The notes below the pieces were generated by a model. It saw only the letters and a program-made list of their open reading frames with translations, did no database searches and was not told the DNA's origin. A stretch of DNA of 64,000 nt. It comes from Globisporangium splendens. Its lineage: Eukaryota > Oomycota > Peronosporomycetes > Pythiales > Pythiaceae. The number at the start of each line of letters is the position of its first letter. Position 1 is the first letter of the stretch. Where the stretch lies: assembly GCA_006386115.1 (NCBI GenBank), contig VFIW01000006.1, positions 1 to 64,000 of the forward strand. Direction: 5' to 3'. Shown here one piece after another: positions 10,277 to 20,400 of this stretch. The position numbers and the translations under genes are program-made.

Positions 10277-11188
10277 CTACGCGATCTTGTTGGGATTGCG
10301 CTTGGCATCCTCCATGAGCTCCCGGATGCCACGGAAATGGATGGTCGGGAAGTAATCGGCGCGATCGCGCGCCACCTTGGCTTGATCGAACTGGCCAGCG
10401 CCGGACACGGTGAAGATTCCGTACTGCACTTCGATCGCTTCTCGCTCGCCATTCTTCGTGACCATCGTGTCGATCAACGTTGAGAGGCTTTGGAACTCGA
10501 GTTTCAAGTCGGGGATCGTCTCTCTCAACAACGCGGCAATCTCCAACCACGAGGTCTCTTCACCCTGCATGTAGAGGTATGGTCTCCATGGCGTGGTGGA
10601 CTTGAGCAGCTGGGCAATCGCCTGCACCACGTCACGGACAGCGTTGATCGCGAAACGCTCTTTCCCAGTCCCCGGGATGGTCATGACCTTCGTGGAATAG
10701 TTGACTGGGAAAACCTCGATGTCTGGGAAGTGCCGGTTGGCTGAAGGCACGAGGTAGTCGGAAAACCAGCCCACGGAAACGAGCGTCCACTCGATCTCGT
10801 GCTGGTTGCGAAGCGCTTCTCGCACGGGCTCGTGATTCGGATAGTAGAAGCTCGGCTGGTCGGGGTAGTCTTCGAGGTTGCCGCCGTACTCGGCGGGGAT
10901 GAAGCGCTTGCACTTGGGGCTGCGCTTGCACGCTTCGATCAAGGTGAGCGAGACTTCCGTGTAGGCCATGGTGTAGTCGAGAATGGCGCAGATCACGGCG
11001 TCGCAGTCGTCGATCTGTTGGACGAGCTGCGAGAGCGAGTAGTCAGTGATGCGCTGCGAGACGCCATGCAGACCATCGAAGAACGGTTTGTGCGATCGCG
11101 TGAGGATGACGACTTCGTGGCCAGCGAGTGGGAGCCCCTCGGCGAGGTACTTGGCAAGGGATCCACTTCCAGCGATGGCGATGCGCAT
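10277..11188 (-). CDS. NmrA/isoflavone-reductase-like NAD(P)-binding protein, left copy
   Basis: A 303-residue protein starting MRIAIAGSGSLAKYLAEG, a Rossmann beta-alpha-beta start with a glycine-rich turn, as in NmrA-like and isoflavone-reductase-like atypical short-chain dehydrogenases. A central RFIPAEYGG motif is typical of this group. Members bind NAD(P)(H) and act as reductases or redox sensors; the substrate cannot be told. No signal peptide or membrane segment is evident. The frame is open upstream to 11323, but the ATG at 11188 puts the Rossmann strand at the N-terminus and is preferred. It is identical to the copy at 12334-13245 except for the last codon (Ala here, Val there). The two genes point away from each other across a 727-bp diverged spacer plus identical upstream DNA. 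Confidence 0.85.
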   Translation of the reverse strand: MRIAIAGSGSLAKYLAEGLPLAGHEVVILTRSHKPFFDGLHGVSQRITDYSLSQLVQQIDDCDAVICAILDYTMAYTEVSLTLIEACKRSPKCKRFIPAEYGGNLEDYPDQPSFYYPNHEPVREALRNQHEIEWTLVSVGWFSDYLVPSANRHFPDIEVFPVNYSTKVMTIPGTGKERFAINAVRDVVQAIAQLLKSTTPWRPYLYMQGEETSWLEIAALLRETIPDLKLEFQSLSTLIDTMVTKNGEREAIEVQYGIFTVSGAGQFDQAKVARDRADYFPTIHFRGIRELMEDAKRNPNKIA

Positions 11189-11397
11189 GTTGGTTGGTTT
11201 GTTGGTATGAGGCGGTGTGTGCGCAGTGAGCGATGGTTGGCAAATTGTAGAATGAGACTGGTTTGCGAACGGTGTGAAGGCCGGATTTGGATGATGACTT
11301 TCCAGACGGACCGACGCCACCACCTGCTGCTACAGAAGTGTTGTGTGCTATCGTAGGTTGCCTTACCAGGCGCTTCAAGAACACCATGCTTTGTTTT
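10284..11397 (-). repeat. left arm of perfect-looking 1.1-kb inverted repeat (NmrA-like gene)
   Basis: Reverse complement of 12125-13238. It covers the gene and about 210 bp upstream. Identity ends abruptly two codons before the stop codon on one side and in an A-rich run on the other. Confidence 0.85.
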
Positions 11398-12124
11398 CGT
11401 CTCCAAGAAAGCTCTCGCAGAACCTACGAGAATCGTGTGTTAATTGTGGATGTACAAGAAGGGAAGGTTGGCGTGTATGCGCACCCATTTGTCACGTGTT
11501 TGAGCCACTGGACACCTGGTGACTAAACTAATGGGTTGACGTAACACCCTCATGCTCTAAAATGCCTGATTTGGCAACGCCTGTTTTCGGCTCGGATTCG
11601 TCACATTTGTTGCTGCAGTTCGGAGTCGGTGACGAAGCAGCAGACATAACTCAATGCAATGAAAATGAGCGCGGGCTATGACAAAAACAGTACGCCAAGA
11701 GCATGTGCACATCTCTCTGTCGACTCTTCAGATTAGTCCTAACTTGGCAAGCAGGCTTCTGCAAAGCGAGGAATGTTGGCAGCCTGTGATAACACGCAGC
11801 AAAGGGTTTAGTTGATCCGGCTTATGGCTGGATTACGGCCCGGATTCGTCACAGTACTGCCGCACTTTTGTGAGGGCGATGAAGCAGCTGACGAGCTCAT
11901 ATCGAAATGGACGCATGTTGCCATGAGACAAAATGGATACCGCCAAACACAAAAGCAAAGGTTTGCAACATCTTTGTCAACCTGTTAGTTTAGTCACCAG
12001 TTCTACAGTCGCCAAGGAGGTGGCATACTTCATATTAGCGTACAGTCAATTCATCGGGGTTTCACTCCATCTATTTCACCATCAACACACGACTGGCGCA
12101 GGATCTCAGAGATTTTAAAAAAAC
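11398..12124. repeat. inverted-repeat spacer with diverged direct and inverted repeats
   Basis: The region between the two NmrA-like copies. CGGATTCGTCACA occurs at 11593-11605 and 11841-11853, each followed by loosely similar sequence (GCAGTTCGGAGTCGGTGACG against GCACTTTTGTGAGGGCGATG), so an old direct duplication with about 248-bp spacing is likely. CTGGTGACTAAACTAA at 11516-11531 reappears inverted at 11985-12000, so the inverted duplication continues into the spacer in diverged form. No gene seen. Confidence 0.6.
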
Positions 12125-13238
12125 AAAACAAAGCATGGTGTTCTTGAAGCGCCTGGTAAGGCAACCTACGATAGCACACAACACTTCTGTAGCAGCAGGT
12201 GGTGGCGTCGGTCCGTCTGGAAAGTCATCATCCAAATCCGGCCTTCACACCGTTCGCAAACCAGTCTCATTCTACAATTTGCCAACCATCGCTCACTGCG
12301 CACACACCGCCTCATACCAACAAACCAACCAACATGCGCATCGCCATCGCTGGAAGTGGATCCCTTGCCAAGTACCTCGCCGAGGGGCTCCCACTCGCTG
12401 GCCACGAAGTCGTCATCCTCACGCGATCGCACAAACCGTTCTTCGATGGTCTGCATGGCGTCTCGCAGCGCATCACTGACTACTCGCTCTCGCAGCTCGT
12501 CCAACAGATCGACGACTGCGACGCCGTGATCTGCGCCATTCTCGACTACACCATGGCCTACACGGAAGTCTCGCTCACCTTGATCGAAGCGTGCAAGCGC
12601 AGCCCCAAGTGCAAGCGCTTCATCCCCGCCGAGTACGGCGGCAACCTCGAAGACTACCCCGACCAGCCGAGCTTCTACTATCCGAATCACGAGCCCGTGC
12701 GAGAAGCGCTTCGCAACCAGCACGAGATCGAGTGGACGCTCGTTTCCGTGGGCTGGTTTTCCGACTACCTCGTGCCTTCAGCCAACCGGCACTTCCCAGA
12801 CATCGAGGTTTTCCCAGTCAACTATTCCACGAAGGTCATGACCATCCCGGGGACTGGGAAAGAGCGTTTCGCGATCAACGCTGTCCGTGACGTGGTGCAG
12901 GCGATTGCCCAGCTGCTCAAGTCCACCACGCCATGGAGACCATACCTCTACATGCAGGGTGAAGAGACCTCGTGGTTGGAGATTGCCGCGTTGTTGAGAG
13001 AGACGATCCCCGACTTGAAACTCGAGTTCCAAAGCCTCTCAACGTTGATCGACACGATGGTCACGAAGAATGGCGAGCGAGAAGCGATCGAAGTGCAGTA
13101 CGGAATCTTCACCGTGTCCGGCGCTGGCCAGTTCGATCAAGCCAAGGTGGCGCGCGATCGCGCCGATTACTTCCCGACCATCCATTTCCGTGGCATCCGG
13201 GAGCTCATGGAGGATGCCAAGCGCAATCCCAACAAGAT
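12125..13238 (+). repeat. right arm of perfect-looking 1.1-kb inverted repeat (NmrA-like gene)
   Basis: Mirror image of 10284-11397 about a centre near 11761. Corresponding positions sum to 23522 along the whole arm, so there are no indels between the arms. Confidence 0.85.
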
Positions 13239-13245
13239 TGTGTAG
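12334..13245 (+). CDS. NmrA/isoflavone-reductase-like NAD(P)-binding protein, right copy
   Basis: 303 residues, the same as the left copy except for a C-terminal Val in place of Ala. The N-terminal Rossmann glycine-rich turn GSGSLA and the RFIPAEYGG motif mark an NmrA-like NAD(P)-dependent or NAD(P)-sensing protein. There is no family evidence for a specific substrate. ATG 12334 is chosen over the longer open frame from 12199 because it aligns with family N-termini. The 210 bp of upstream DNA is shared with the other copy, so both are expected to have the same proximal promoter. Their 3' sequences are unrelated from the stop codon on. Confidence 0.85.
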   Translation: MRIAIAGSGSLAKYLAEGLPLAGHEVVILTRSHKPFFDGLHGVSQRITDYSLSQLVQQIDDCDAVICAILDYTMAYTEVSLTLIEACKRSPKCKRFIPAEYGGNLEDYPDQPSFYYPNHEPVREALRNQHEIEWTLVSVGWFSDYLVPSANRHFPDIEVFPVNYSTKVMTIPGTGKERFAINAVRDVVQAIAQLLKSTTPWRPYLYMQGEETSWLEIAALLRETIPDLKLEFQSLSTLIDTMVTKNGEREAIEVQYGIFTVSGAGQFDQAKVARDRADYFPTIHFRGIRELMEDAKRNPNKIV

Positions 13246-13602
13246 GGTCGGACCGATGGCCATTTCGTTGCCATCTGCATAATGCTTCAAGTTGGCTCAG
13301 CTGCTCTACCTTTCGCCTCAACGCGCTTACGGCTCCAGATGATCCACGTGATGATTCTTACCACTTGATGTTCTTTCCAACCTTTACTCCTCTATCTGGG
13401 GCTCGTTTCTCCAGTGTTTTGTCCCACAAACCACATCAACTTGAATGCAAATGCGGTTGGCTAGGTCAACGATCCAGTGCGTTCGAGTTTGTTGCGCACG
13501 GGTATCGATGCCTGCACACTATGCGTGCACCTACTCGATCGACGACTCACTTCAGGAAACAAAAGTAATCCAGATATATTGTTTTACACCCAAGATTCAG
13601 AC
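13246..13602. other. intergenic, no gene seen
   Basis: 3' flank of the right NmrA-like gene and of the convergent M96-like gene. Unlike the 3' flank of the left NmrA-like copy. No motif-bearing ORF. Confidence 0.45.
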
Positions 13603-14946
13603 TTAGCGAACGCCGGTGCCGATGACATCTGGCGCCTCCAACAGCTTATTTTCGACCAGCATGCTTAGGTCATCAATGCACTGCTCGTTGCTCGATAGCA
13701 GATATTTGGCGAGGACGTCCGATCTGTGCGCGAGGTCTTCACGACACTCACTGACAGTCGACACTCTCGAATGGACGACAGTCCCGACGATAGAGGATGC
13801 GCACGACGACGGTGCCTTCTGCAAGACGATCCACCCCGTGTCCGATGAATCCGTGTTTGCCAACGTGCTTTGCCCATCGCCACAGTATTCAACCCGCCAG
13901 ACGTACAAAGTCCTTGTGTCTTCTTTATACTGACGCATCACCCCCTTGGCATGGACAATGACGTCGTTTCCATCAACGTGAAGCTGTTGCTGAAACTTCA
14001 TCACGAAGCACATGTCGTCTTGCTGCCCCGTTCCCCGATACTTAGCGCGCAAAAAAGAATCGTCAGATTGCGGGATGCCGTACAGCGTGCTGTGCTTGCA
14101 CACCGTCATTAGTGACTGCCATGCCGCTTTCGAAAGAACATGTAGGTTGAACGGGAGGAGTCTAGCGTCCACAAGCTCGCCGAGACGAGTGTGCGTGTCG
14201 TCAAAGCCCAGCGTCCTCGTGGTCGAGTGGTCCACGCCTTCTTTCAGTATCTTGCCGATTCCACTTGCTCCGAAGACCTCATCTGCTCTCGCATAATCAC
14301 TGGCCAGTTGCGTCCTCAGACGCTCAAACACGATCGCGTCGCGCCACTCGATGAACCGCTCGTGCTCATACCGCAGTGCGGCACCGTGAGCTGTTGTAAC
14401 CGCGCTCTTTCTCGACCGCTCTGTTATGTCCCGCCACAATCGTTTCAAGACACTCGCATTTTCCACCACCGTGGCTTTTAGGTACTTGTTTTCCATCTCG
14501 ACCTTGTGTCTTCCTTGTCGCTGTCGGTCCGCGAGTCGGCGCCACGCAGGCGCAAGCCTGTTGACCGTCAAGCGTCTCTCACCATTCCGGACGGCAACCA
14601 GCTCCTGCTCGAGCTCCGCAGCCTGGCGTCGGAGGAACTGGAGCTCCTCTTTCTCCCGGTCGCGCGTGGAATTGCGACTACGCTTCTTTCTGTTGTGTGT
14701 GTTCGAAGACGCCGATGCTGCTGCTGAGCTGCTGCTGTCGTCGCTTCGCAGCGCATTTCCAGCGTCATCGTGCGCCAAACTGGAGGCTGACGATCCACTG
14801 GACGTGGCTTCCGAGGGAGGAGCAGCCGCTTCGATCGCAGGCGCATGGATGGAGTGTAGAAGCGCCTCCGAGTCCACCAGCAGGTCCTCCACGTCACACA
14901 GAAAGTAGTGCAAACCCGTCGCATCCGTGAGCTCCATCGCTTCCAC
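13603..14946 (-). CDS. M96 mating-specific-like basic/coiled-coil protein
   Basis: A 447-residue intronless ORF. An acidic N-terminus and Ser-rich linker (to about residue 80) lead to a basic stretch, RKKRSRNSTRDREKEE, running straight into a coiled coil (QFLRRQAAELEQELVAVRN) and a second helix around ADRQRQGRHKVEMENKYLK. This is the layout of the large oomycete family annotated as M96 mating-specific-like. The basic region plus heptads resembles bZIP. The C-terminal 250 residues resemble the START-like part of these proteins. DNA binding and a nuclear site are inferences. It sits in the right arm of the inverted duplication but has no mirrored copy on the left. Confidence 0.65.
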   Translation of the reverse strand: MEAMELTDATGLHYFLCDVEDLLVDSEALLHSIHAPAIEAAAPPSEATSSGSSASSLAHDDAGNALRSDDSSSSAAASASSNTHNRKKRSRNSTRDREKEELQFLRRQAAELEQELVAVRNGERRLTVNRLAPAWRRLADRQRQGRHKVEMENKYLKATVVENASVLKRLWRDITERSRKSAVTTAHGAALRYEHERFIEWRDAIVFERLRTQLASDYARADEVFGASGIGKILKEGVDHSTTRTLGFDDTHTRLGELVDARLLPFNLHVLSKAAWQSLMTVCKHSTLYGIPQSDDSFLRAKYRGTGQQDDMCFVMKFQQQLHVDGNDVIVHAKGVMRQYKEDTRTLYVWRVEYCGDGQSTLANTDSSDTGWIVLQKAPSSCASSIVGTVVHSRVSTVSECREDLAHRSDVLAKYLLSSNEQCIDDLSMLVENKLLEAPDVIGTGVR

Positions 14947-15597
14947 CGAATATTGAAAATGACACGGAAACTGGAAGAGATGCAGATTGGATGGGGACGC
15001 TGATGAGTTTCACAATTGTATCCGATACGTGTTAAAAAGCAGTGATGATGATGGTGCGGAATTGATTGCGACACCGCACGTAAGCCTATCGTGATGAGCG
15101 AGAGAGACAGGGCTGGTGGAAAACCTGGGGAGGTTGACATATGGGTTATTGTGCCTTTCGGAGAAAAAAACGGACAGACCCTTGTTGAACTTTGAAGAGT
15201 TCAAAGGGTTTAACGACTCGTTGGGATAAAAACCGACATTTCTCACATTGGGTTTTGAAAACAAAGAACGAGCGTCAGGGTAATTGGCTCGTTTGACAAA
15301 AACCACACTCAAGAGTGTTGGTGCACTGCATTCTCCTCAAACGAACGCTTCCAACCCTACATAACGCATTCACACCAAATCCACTGCTTTACCTGCTATA
15401 AAAGGCATTCTTATTGCAGAATACAACCACCATGTGTCTGTAACGATGCATTTCAATATACAGAGTTACTTATCATCCCCAAGTGTCGATTCTTCGAGAA
15501 ATTACGATTCTGGACACTTGTCTGAAACAAAACGCCATTCTGCATCCATCCACCAAAGCGACACATCAGCGCCGAAGCGGGAGCTCAACTTGTAACA
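14947..15597. other. divergent intergenic region
   Basis: 651 bp between the divergently transcribed M96-like and PPPDE genes, so it should carry both promoters. A 7-bp-arm palindrome, CTTTGAA-GAG-TTCAAAG, lies at 15190-15206. No ORF of interest. Confidence 0.4.
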
Positions 15598-17213
15598 ATG
15601 GCGTCACCTTCCCCTTCTTCTTCTTCTCCCGCCTCCAGCGCCGTGAGCCTGCGCGTGTACGACCTCAGTCGCGGCATGGCGCGGCAGCTCTCGCCCGCGC
15701 TGCTCGGCAAGCAGATCGACGGCATCTGGCACACGGGCGTGCTCATCTACGGAAAGTGAGTAGCGCGTATCAAAATGGGATATGTCGTGGCGTGACTGTG
15801 GTATAACAACGCTCGGGTCTGTGTGTTTACAAATGGTTAGGGAGTATTTCTTTGGCGGCGGGATCCAGGTGATGGCGCCAGAGCTCGTGGTCGCGCGGTA
15901 TGGGATGCAACCCGTGCAGGTCGTTCCGCTGGGAACGACGTCGGTGCCGGTTGAACGCTTTGAAGACTTTCTCCGTCAGATCAGCCCGCGGTTCACGGCG
16001 ATGACGTACGATCTGCTGCGAAATAACTGCAACAACTTCTCGAATGAATTGTCCATGTTCTTGGTTGGCATGGGGATCCCACAGCACATTCTGGATCTCC
16101 CGAATGAAGCGCTTTCGACTCCACTAGGGTACGTTCTTGTGCTATTTTTTTTTTATTTTTATTTTTTAGTGAAACGAGTGCGATGTCTCATCCTAACGGC
16201 AACTGTTTGGACATTGTAGAGCGATGCTGCGACCGATGATCGAGAACATGCAGCGCGAAATGAACGCGACTGGTGCTCAGCCGTTCGCCATTCCGTTCAA
16301 TGATTCGTCACTCGCCAATGCTCCTGTGGCAGCTCCAGCACCCGCAAGCGCTTCTTCTGTGGCTCTATCGTTTCGCCGATTCAAAATCTCTGGAAAGCCA
16401 ACCATGCACTTGGCAAAGATTGTGGCAAGAGTAGGCGAACTCAATGAGAAGAACAGTGTGGGGGTTCTCACCGACGATGAAATTGCAGCGCTGCGGAAAT
16501 TTTCGACGCAAGTGACCGACGACGTTGATTTGAAGGTCCTAGAAGGCGCTACTACGCAGGAAGAGAGTTTTCAACTGTGGAAGATCTTAGTGAAGCTTTT
16601 GTCTCAAGAGCATGGCTCGTCATTCTTCTTCCCCGCACTCGGTATTTTTCGAGTACTTTTGCTGCTTCCAGTGAAATCAGCTGAAATTCTCGAGGTGAAG
16701 AACAAGTGCTTCGACCAGTTGCTTTTGGTGACCGAAAACAGCAGCGTTCATCTCTCAGACGCCCAGGTCATTCTTCTACTATCGGTGTTGGTGAATGGTT
16801 TTGCGAATCCCGTGGCAAGCGAATTGGTGCTCTCTCGGTCGGTTCGATTCCTGCCGTTCGCTTTCAGTGCGATCGCAGATTCGTCTAACCACGAAGTGAG
16901 AGTCCTTGGCGCGAACCTTATCAGTAATTGCTGTCTCGCACTAAAGATCGAGGAGGAAGTGGTGATCACGACAGTGATTTGTGGGGCAGTGGAAACCCTG
17001 GATCGTCTCTCTCGAGATCAGCATCAGTCATCCACTCATCAACAAACAATCGAAGGTGTGATTGTTGGAATCGGCAGTTTGCTGTACAACTTTGAAGCCG
17101 CTCGCAGCTTGTCAGTGGAGTTGGGACTTCCAGAGGTGCTTCGACGACTGCACACGACTTCCAGTCTCGTCAGAATTCAGCCGTTGCTCTCGGAAGTCGT
17201 CGCAATGATTTAG
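15598..17213 (+). CDS. PPPDE (DeSI-type) thiol peptidase fused to a PUL domain
   Basis: Exons 15598-15755, 15841-16128 and 16220-17213 with GT-AG introns give 479 residues. The N-terminal half is a PPPDE/DeSI domain. The likely catalytic pair is His in [20 protein letters not shown] and Cys in [12 protein letters not shown]. DeSI enzymes are isopeptidases acting on SUMO or ubiquitin conjugates. After a Pro/Ala/Ser linker, residues from about 205 to the end form an armadillo-like helical array with [35 protein letters not shown] and [14 protein letters not shown], matching the PUL domain that binds Cdc48/p97 in PLAA-type proteins. The enzyme may therefore act on Cdc48-bound ubiquitin-like conjugates. 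The start is the first ATG before a Ser-rich leader. Confidence 0.85.
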
Positions 17214-17456
17214 ATATTCGATTTTGTATAAGATATTCATAAATTCACGACAGTGGCTGACTCGTTTGCTACACATGGCAGGATGACTGAAGATAGCGCG
17301 AATGAACGAATCAATATGTAGGGCTGAAATGAACATCCATGAGGTCGAGAACAAAAAATAAGAATGCAACACTCGTGAATATGAAGCATGCAACGCGGAG
17401 CTGATTTCGCAGACAAGTAGAAACCAGCAGTGCAGATGTGTTCCTACTATACTCAC

Positions 17457-20400
17457 TCAGGACTTTCTGTGATTGATGAACCGAAGACTCAGCAAGGCCA
17501 GCACACGGAACAGCACCGTTATCCCTACCACGACGACAAAGTTGGTCCACAAATCGTCGTGCTTCATCTCAAACACGTCTTCGATGAACTCTTTCACCGT
17601 GATATTGCCGTAGGCGATCGGAGTGTTTTGCAACGGTTGGCAGCCAAGCTCAGTACCGACGTTGATAAATATGTCGGTCGTGGGATCAAAAGTCGTATCG
17701 CTTGGACAATCACCGAAGACAAGTGCGACTAGCACGGCCAAGGAATACCGGTGCGGAACGATGTTGTAGAGCCATTTGTATCCAGACGGTATCGCACTCG
17801 CTGGTGGAACAAACCCCATGAACAGGAAGCAAATCGACGTCACTAACATGCCAACGAGAACCGCCACCTCTGCACTTGGCAATGCATACGCAAGAAGCTG
17901 TCCCAAGTACGCTTGATACAGGATCACGAACGACAGGTTCAGCCAAAACACAACGGCAGTGCCGAAGCCTGCGAACCCCACCAATGGGAAAAACACCGCT
18001 GTGAAGATCAATCCAGTTGCAAACACGTAAGGCAACTCCGCCAGCGTCGAGCCCAAAAGATACCAGAAGACGTTGTACGTTCCAGTCGCTCTCTCTCGAT
18101 AAAAGGATGCGCGCTCAATGCTGGTCATCGGAATGATGGCATCGAATGAAATGAGTCCCATGAACACCATTGCAACTGCGATCATGTTCACCCCAGAAGT
18201 GATCCCCTGGAACAGCTTGTAGTCCGCTTCTGTGAACACCAAACCAAAGAGAAGTGCTAGAACCAGCGCCAATACCAGTCGAGTCAAGTTGTAGTCGGGT
18301 GTGCGCCAATACAAGTCGAAGAAGCGCTTGATGACAAACTGCGCCTGTACGCTGGAGCTTGCAGCGCGCTTCTGGGAGAACAGCAGCTCTGGGGTCCCTG
18401 GAGCAGGGCGTCCCACTCCTTGTTGCGTCAATGCATTGTCCAGCGCGCGCTTTTGCTCACTTCCATCGAAGCATTTGGGGAACTCGATGTCGTTGGAGCT
18501 GTCATTGTTCACGCCAGCGCCAATGCATTCAAGCATCCAAGTGGCTGGATTATAGCCATGCGGGAGAGGAACAACGCCGGGGATTGCCTGAAAGTAGTCC
18601 ACCAGGTTGCAGCAGCGTTCCCCCAACTCACCGAAGAAGACAGTCTCACCACCGCGCTTCAGCAACAACAACTTGTCGAACAAGAAGAACACTTCGGACG
18701 AAGGCTGGTGAATCGTGCACACGATGGTTCGACCCGTGTTGGCCACCTTCCGAACGCCATCCATAATCAGCTTTGCCGACCGAGCATCGAGTCCACTCGT
18801 AGGCTCATCCAAGAAAAGCACACTCGGCTGCGCTGCAAGCTCCACTCCAATCGTCAGGCGTTTCATCCGCTCGGCTGAACTTCCTCGAATGATTTGGTCA
18901 CCGATGTCGTGCATGTCGAGCAAACCCATGCACTCGTTCACCGAATCGTATTTCTGGCTATCGGGAATGCTGCTATCTTGACGGAGGAACGCGCTAAAAG
19001 TCAAGGCTTCACGGAAAGTGGACGCGCTGGAGTGACTATCGATTTGCTCACAGTACCCAGTGCACCGACGGATAGCCAAATCAGTCGCTTCGTGGCCGTT
19101 GAGCAAGACCTTGCCCCTCGCCTGTCCGCCAGTCTTCCGACCAGCGATGACGTCCATCAGTGTTGTCTTGCCAGCACCCGACGCCCCCATCAAAGCTGTC
19201 ATCGTCCCCGGCAAGGCATAGCCGCTGATACCCTTGAGCAAATCGATCGATTGCTTCGGGTCGTTCGGCTGAGGAACCGTGTACCACAGATCGTTGAAGG
19301 CGATGGTAACGGGCGTGACAACGTGGGTTGGTGATGGCATTGCCACGGCGGTCTCACGATCTTTCATGAACCGACAACCACGTGCAGTAGTAAAAGAGAA
19401 CTTGGGCGACTCGGCAATCACGTAGTTGCCTTGTTCGGCGGCGTCGCTGTTTTTGATGGTTGCGGCAACGTTCTCTGGGGTCTCATACCGTGCATTCTCC
19501 AACACGAAAATGGAGCAGCAAAGACACACCACGTACGCAGCGATGAGGTAGATCACGCCGTACGTGACCCACTCCTTGTCCGACTGCATATCAAAAAGGC
19601 TCAGGTAGTACTGGCCCATGGTCTTGTTCTCAAACTGAGCACAGTAGTCGATATCTCCAAACGTGCACACGTCGTATTTTGACGAACGGTATTCGTTGAC
19701 TGCGATCGCGCGGATACTCCAACTGTACGGGCTGATCCAGTATAACCAGATCAAGAAGTCCGGAATTTGGCTTTTGAGTGCTACGAACCCGGCAAACAGA
19801 ATGAAGACGAGGACCGTGAACGTCGCCAAAGGATCTGCCGTGAGAAAGTTTGGTGACGCGGACGCGATGAAAAAGAACCACGCACTGAACACCATATTCG
19901 TCAACAGAAGTAGCACTTCGTAGGTGAAAAACGCACTCGCGGATGCCGTAAACCCACACAACCAGTACACGATTGCACCAAACAGGAGCGCTTCCACGAC
20001 GAGCAGCGGGATCTGGCTCACAGCATTCGCCAATACGTACGACGATGTTCGGAAGAAATTGGCTCCGCGTTGCTTGTAGAAAATGTCTCGAGACTCCATG
20101 ACCATCGGGATGAGCGCCATTTGTCCAAGCGAGAGAAACACAGCGCCGATAAAGATAATGCAAAGCACCACTTGGATGTTTGTGGGGTCGAATTTGTAAA
20201 AAGTGGATGCGTTGAGCAGCGCGACGATCAAGACCATGAGACCCCGGCCGATGACAAATGCTTTGTTCCGAAGCAACACGAGGAACTCTCGCTTGGTCAG
20301 CGTCCAAATATTCTCCCAGAAGGATTGATGAAATTCAGGCGTTGGATCCATGTGAAGCTCCACCTGGTCCAGAAGCTTCGGTTCAACTGGAGCCGTCAAT

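Noticed and set aside
10277..11323. Longer 348-residue version of the NmrA-like protein
   Set aside because: The extra 45 N-terminal residues are low-complexity, and the Rossmann strand normally begins at or near the N-terminus.
15190..15206. CTTTGAA-GAG-TTCAAAG palindrome as a regulatory site
   Set aside because: A single short palindrome in AT-rich DNA with no second copy or known factor.
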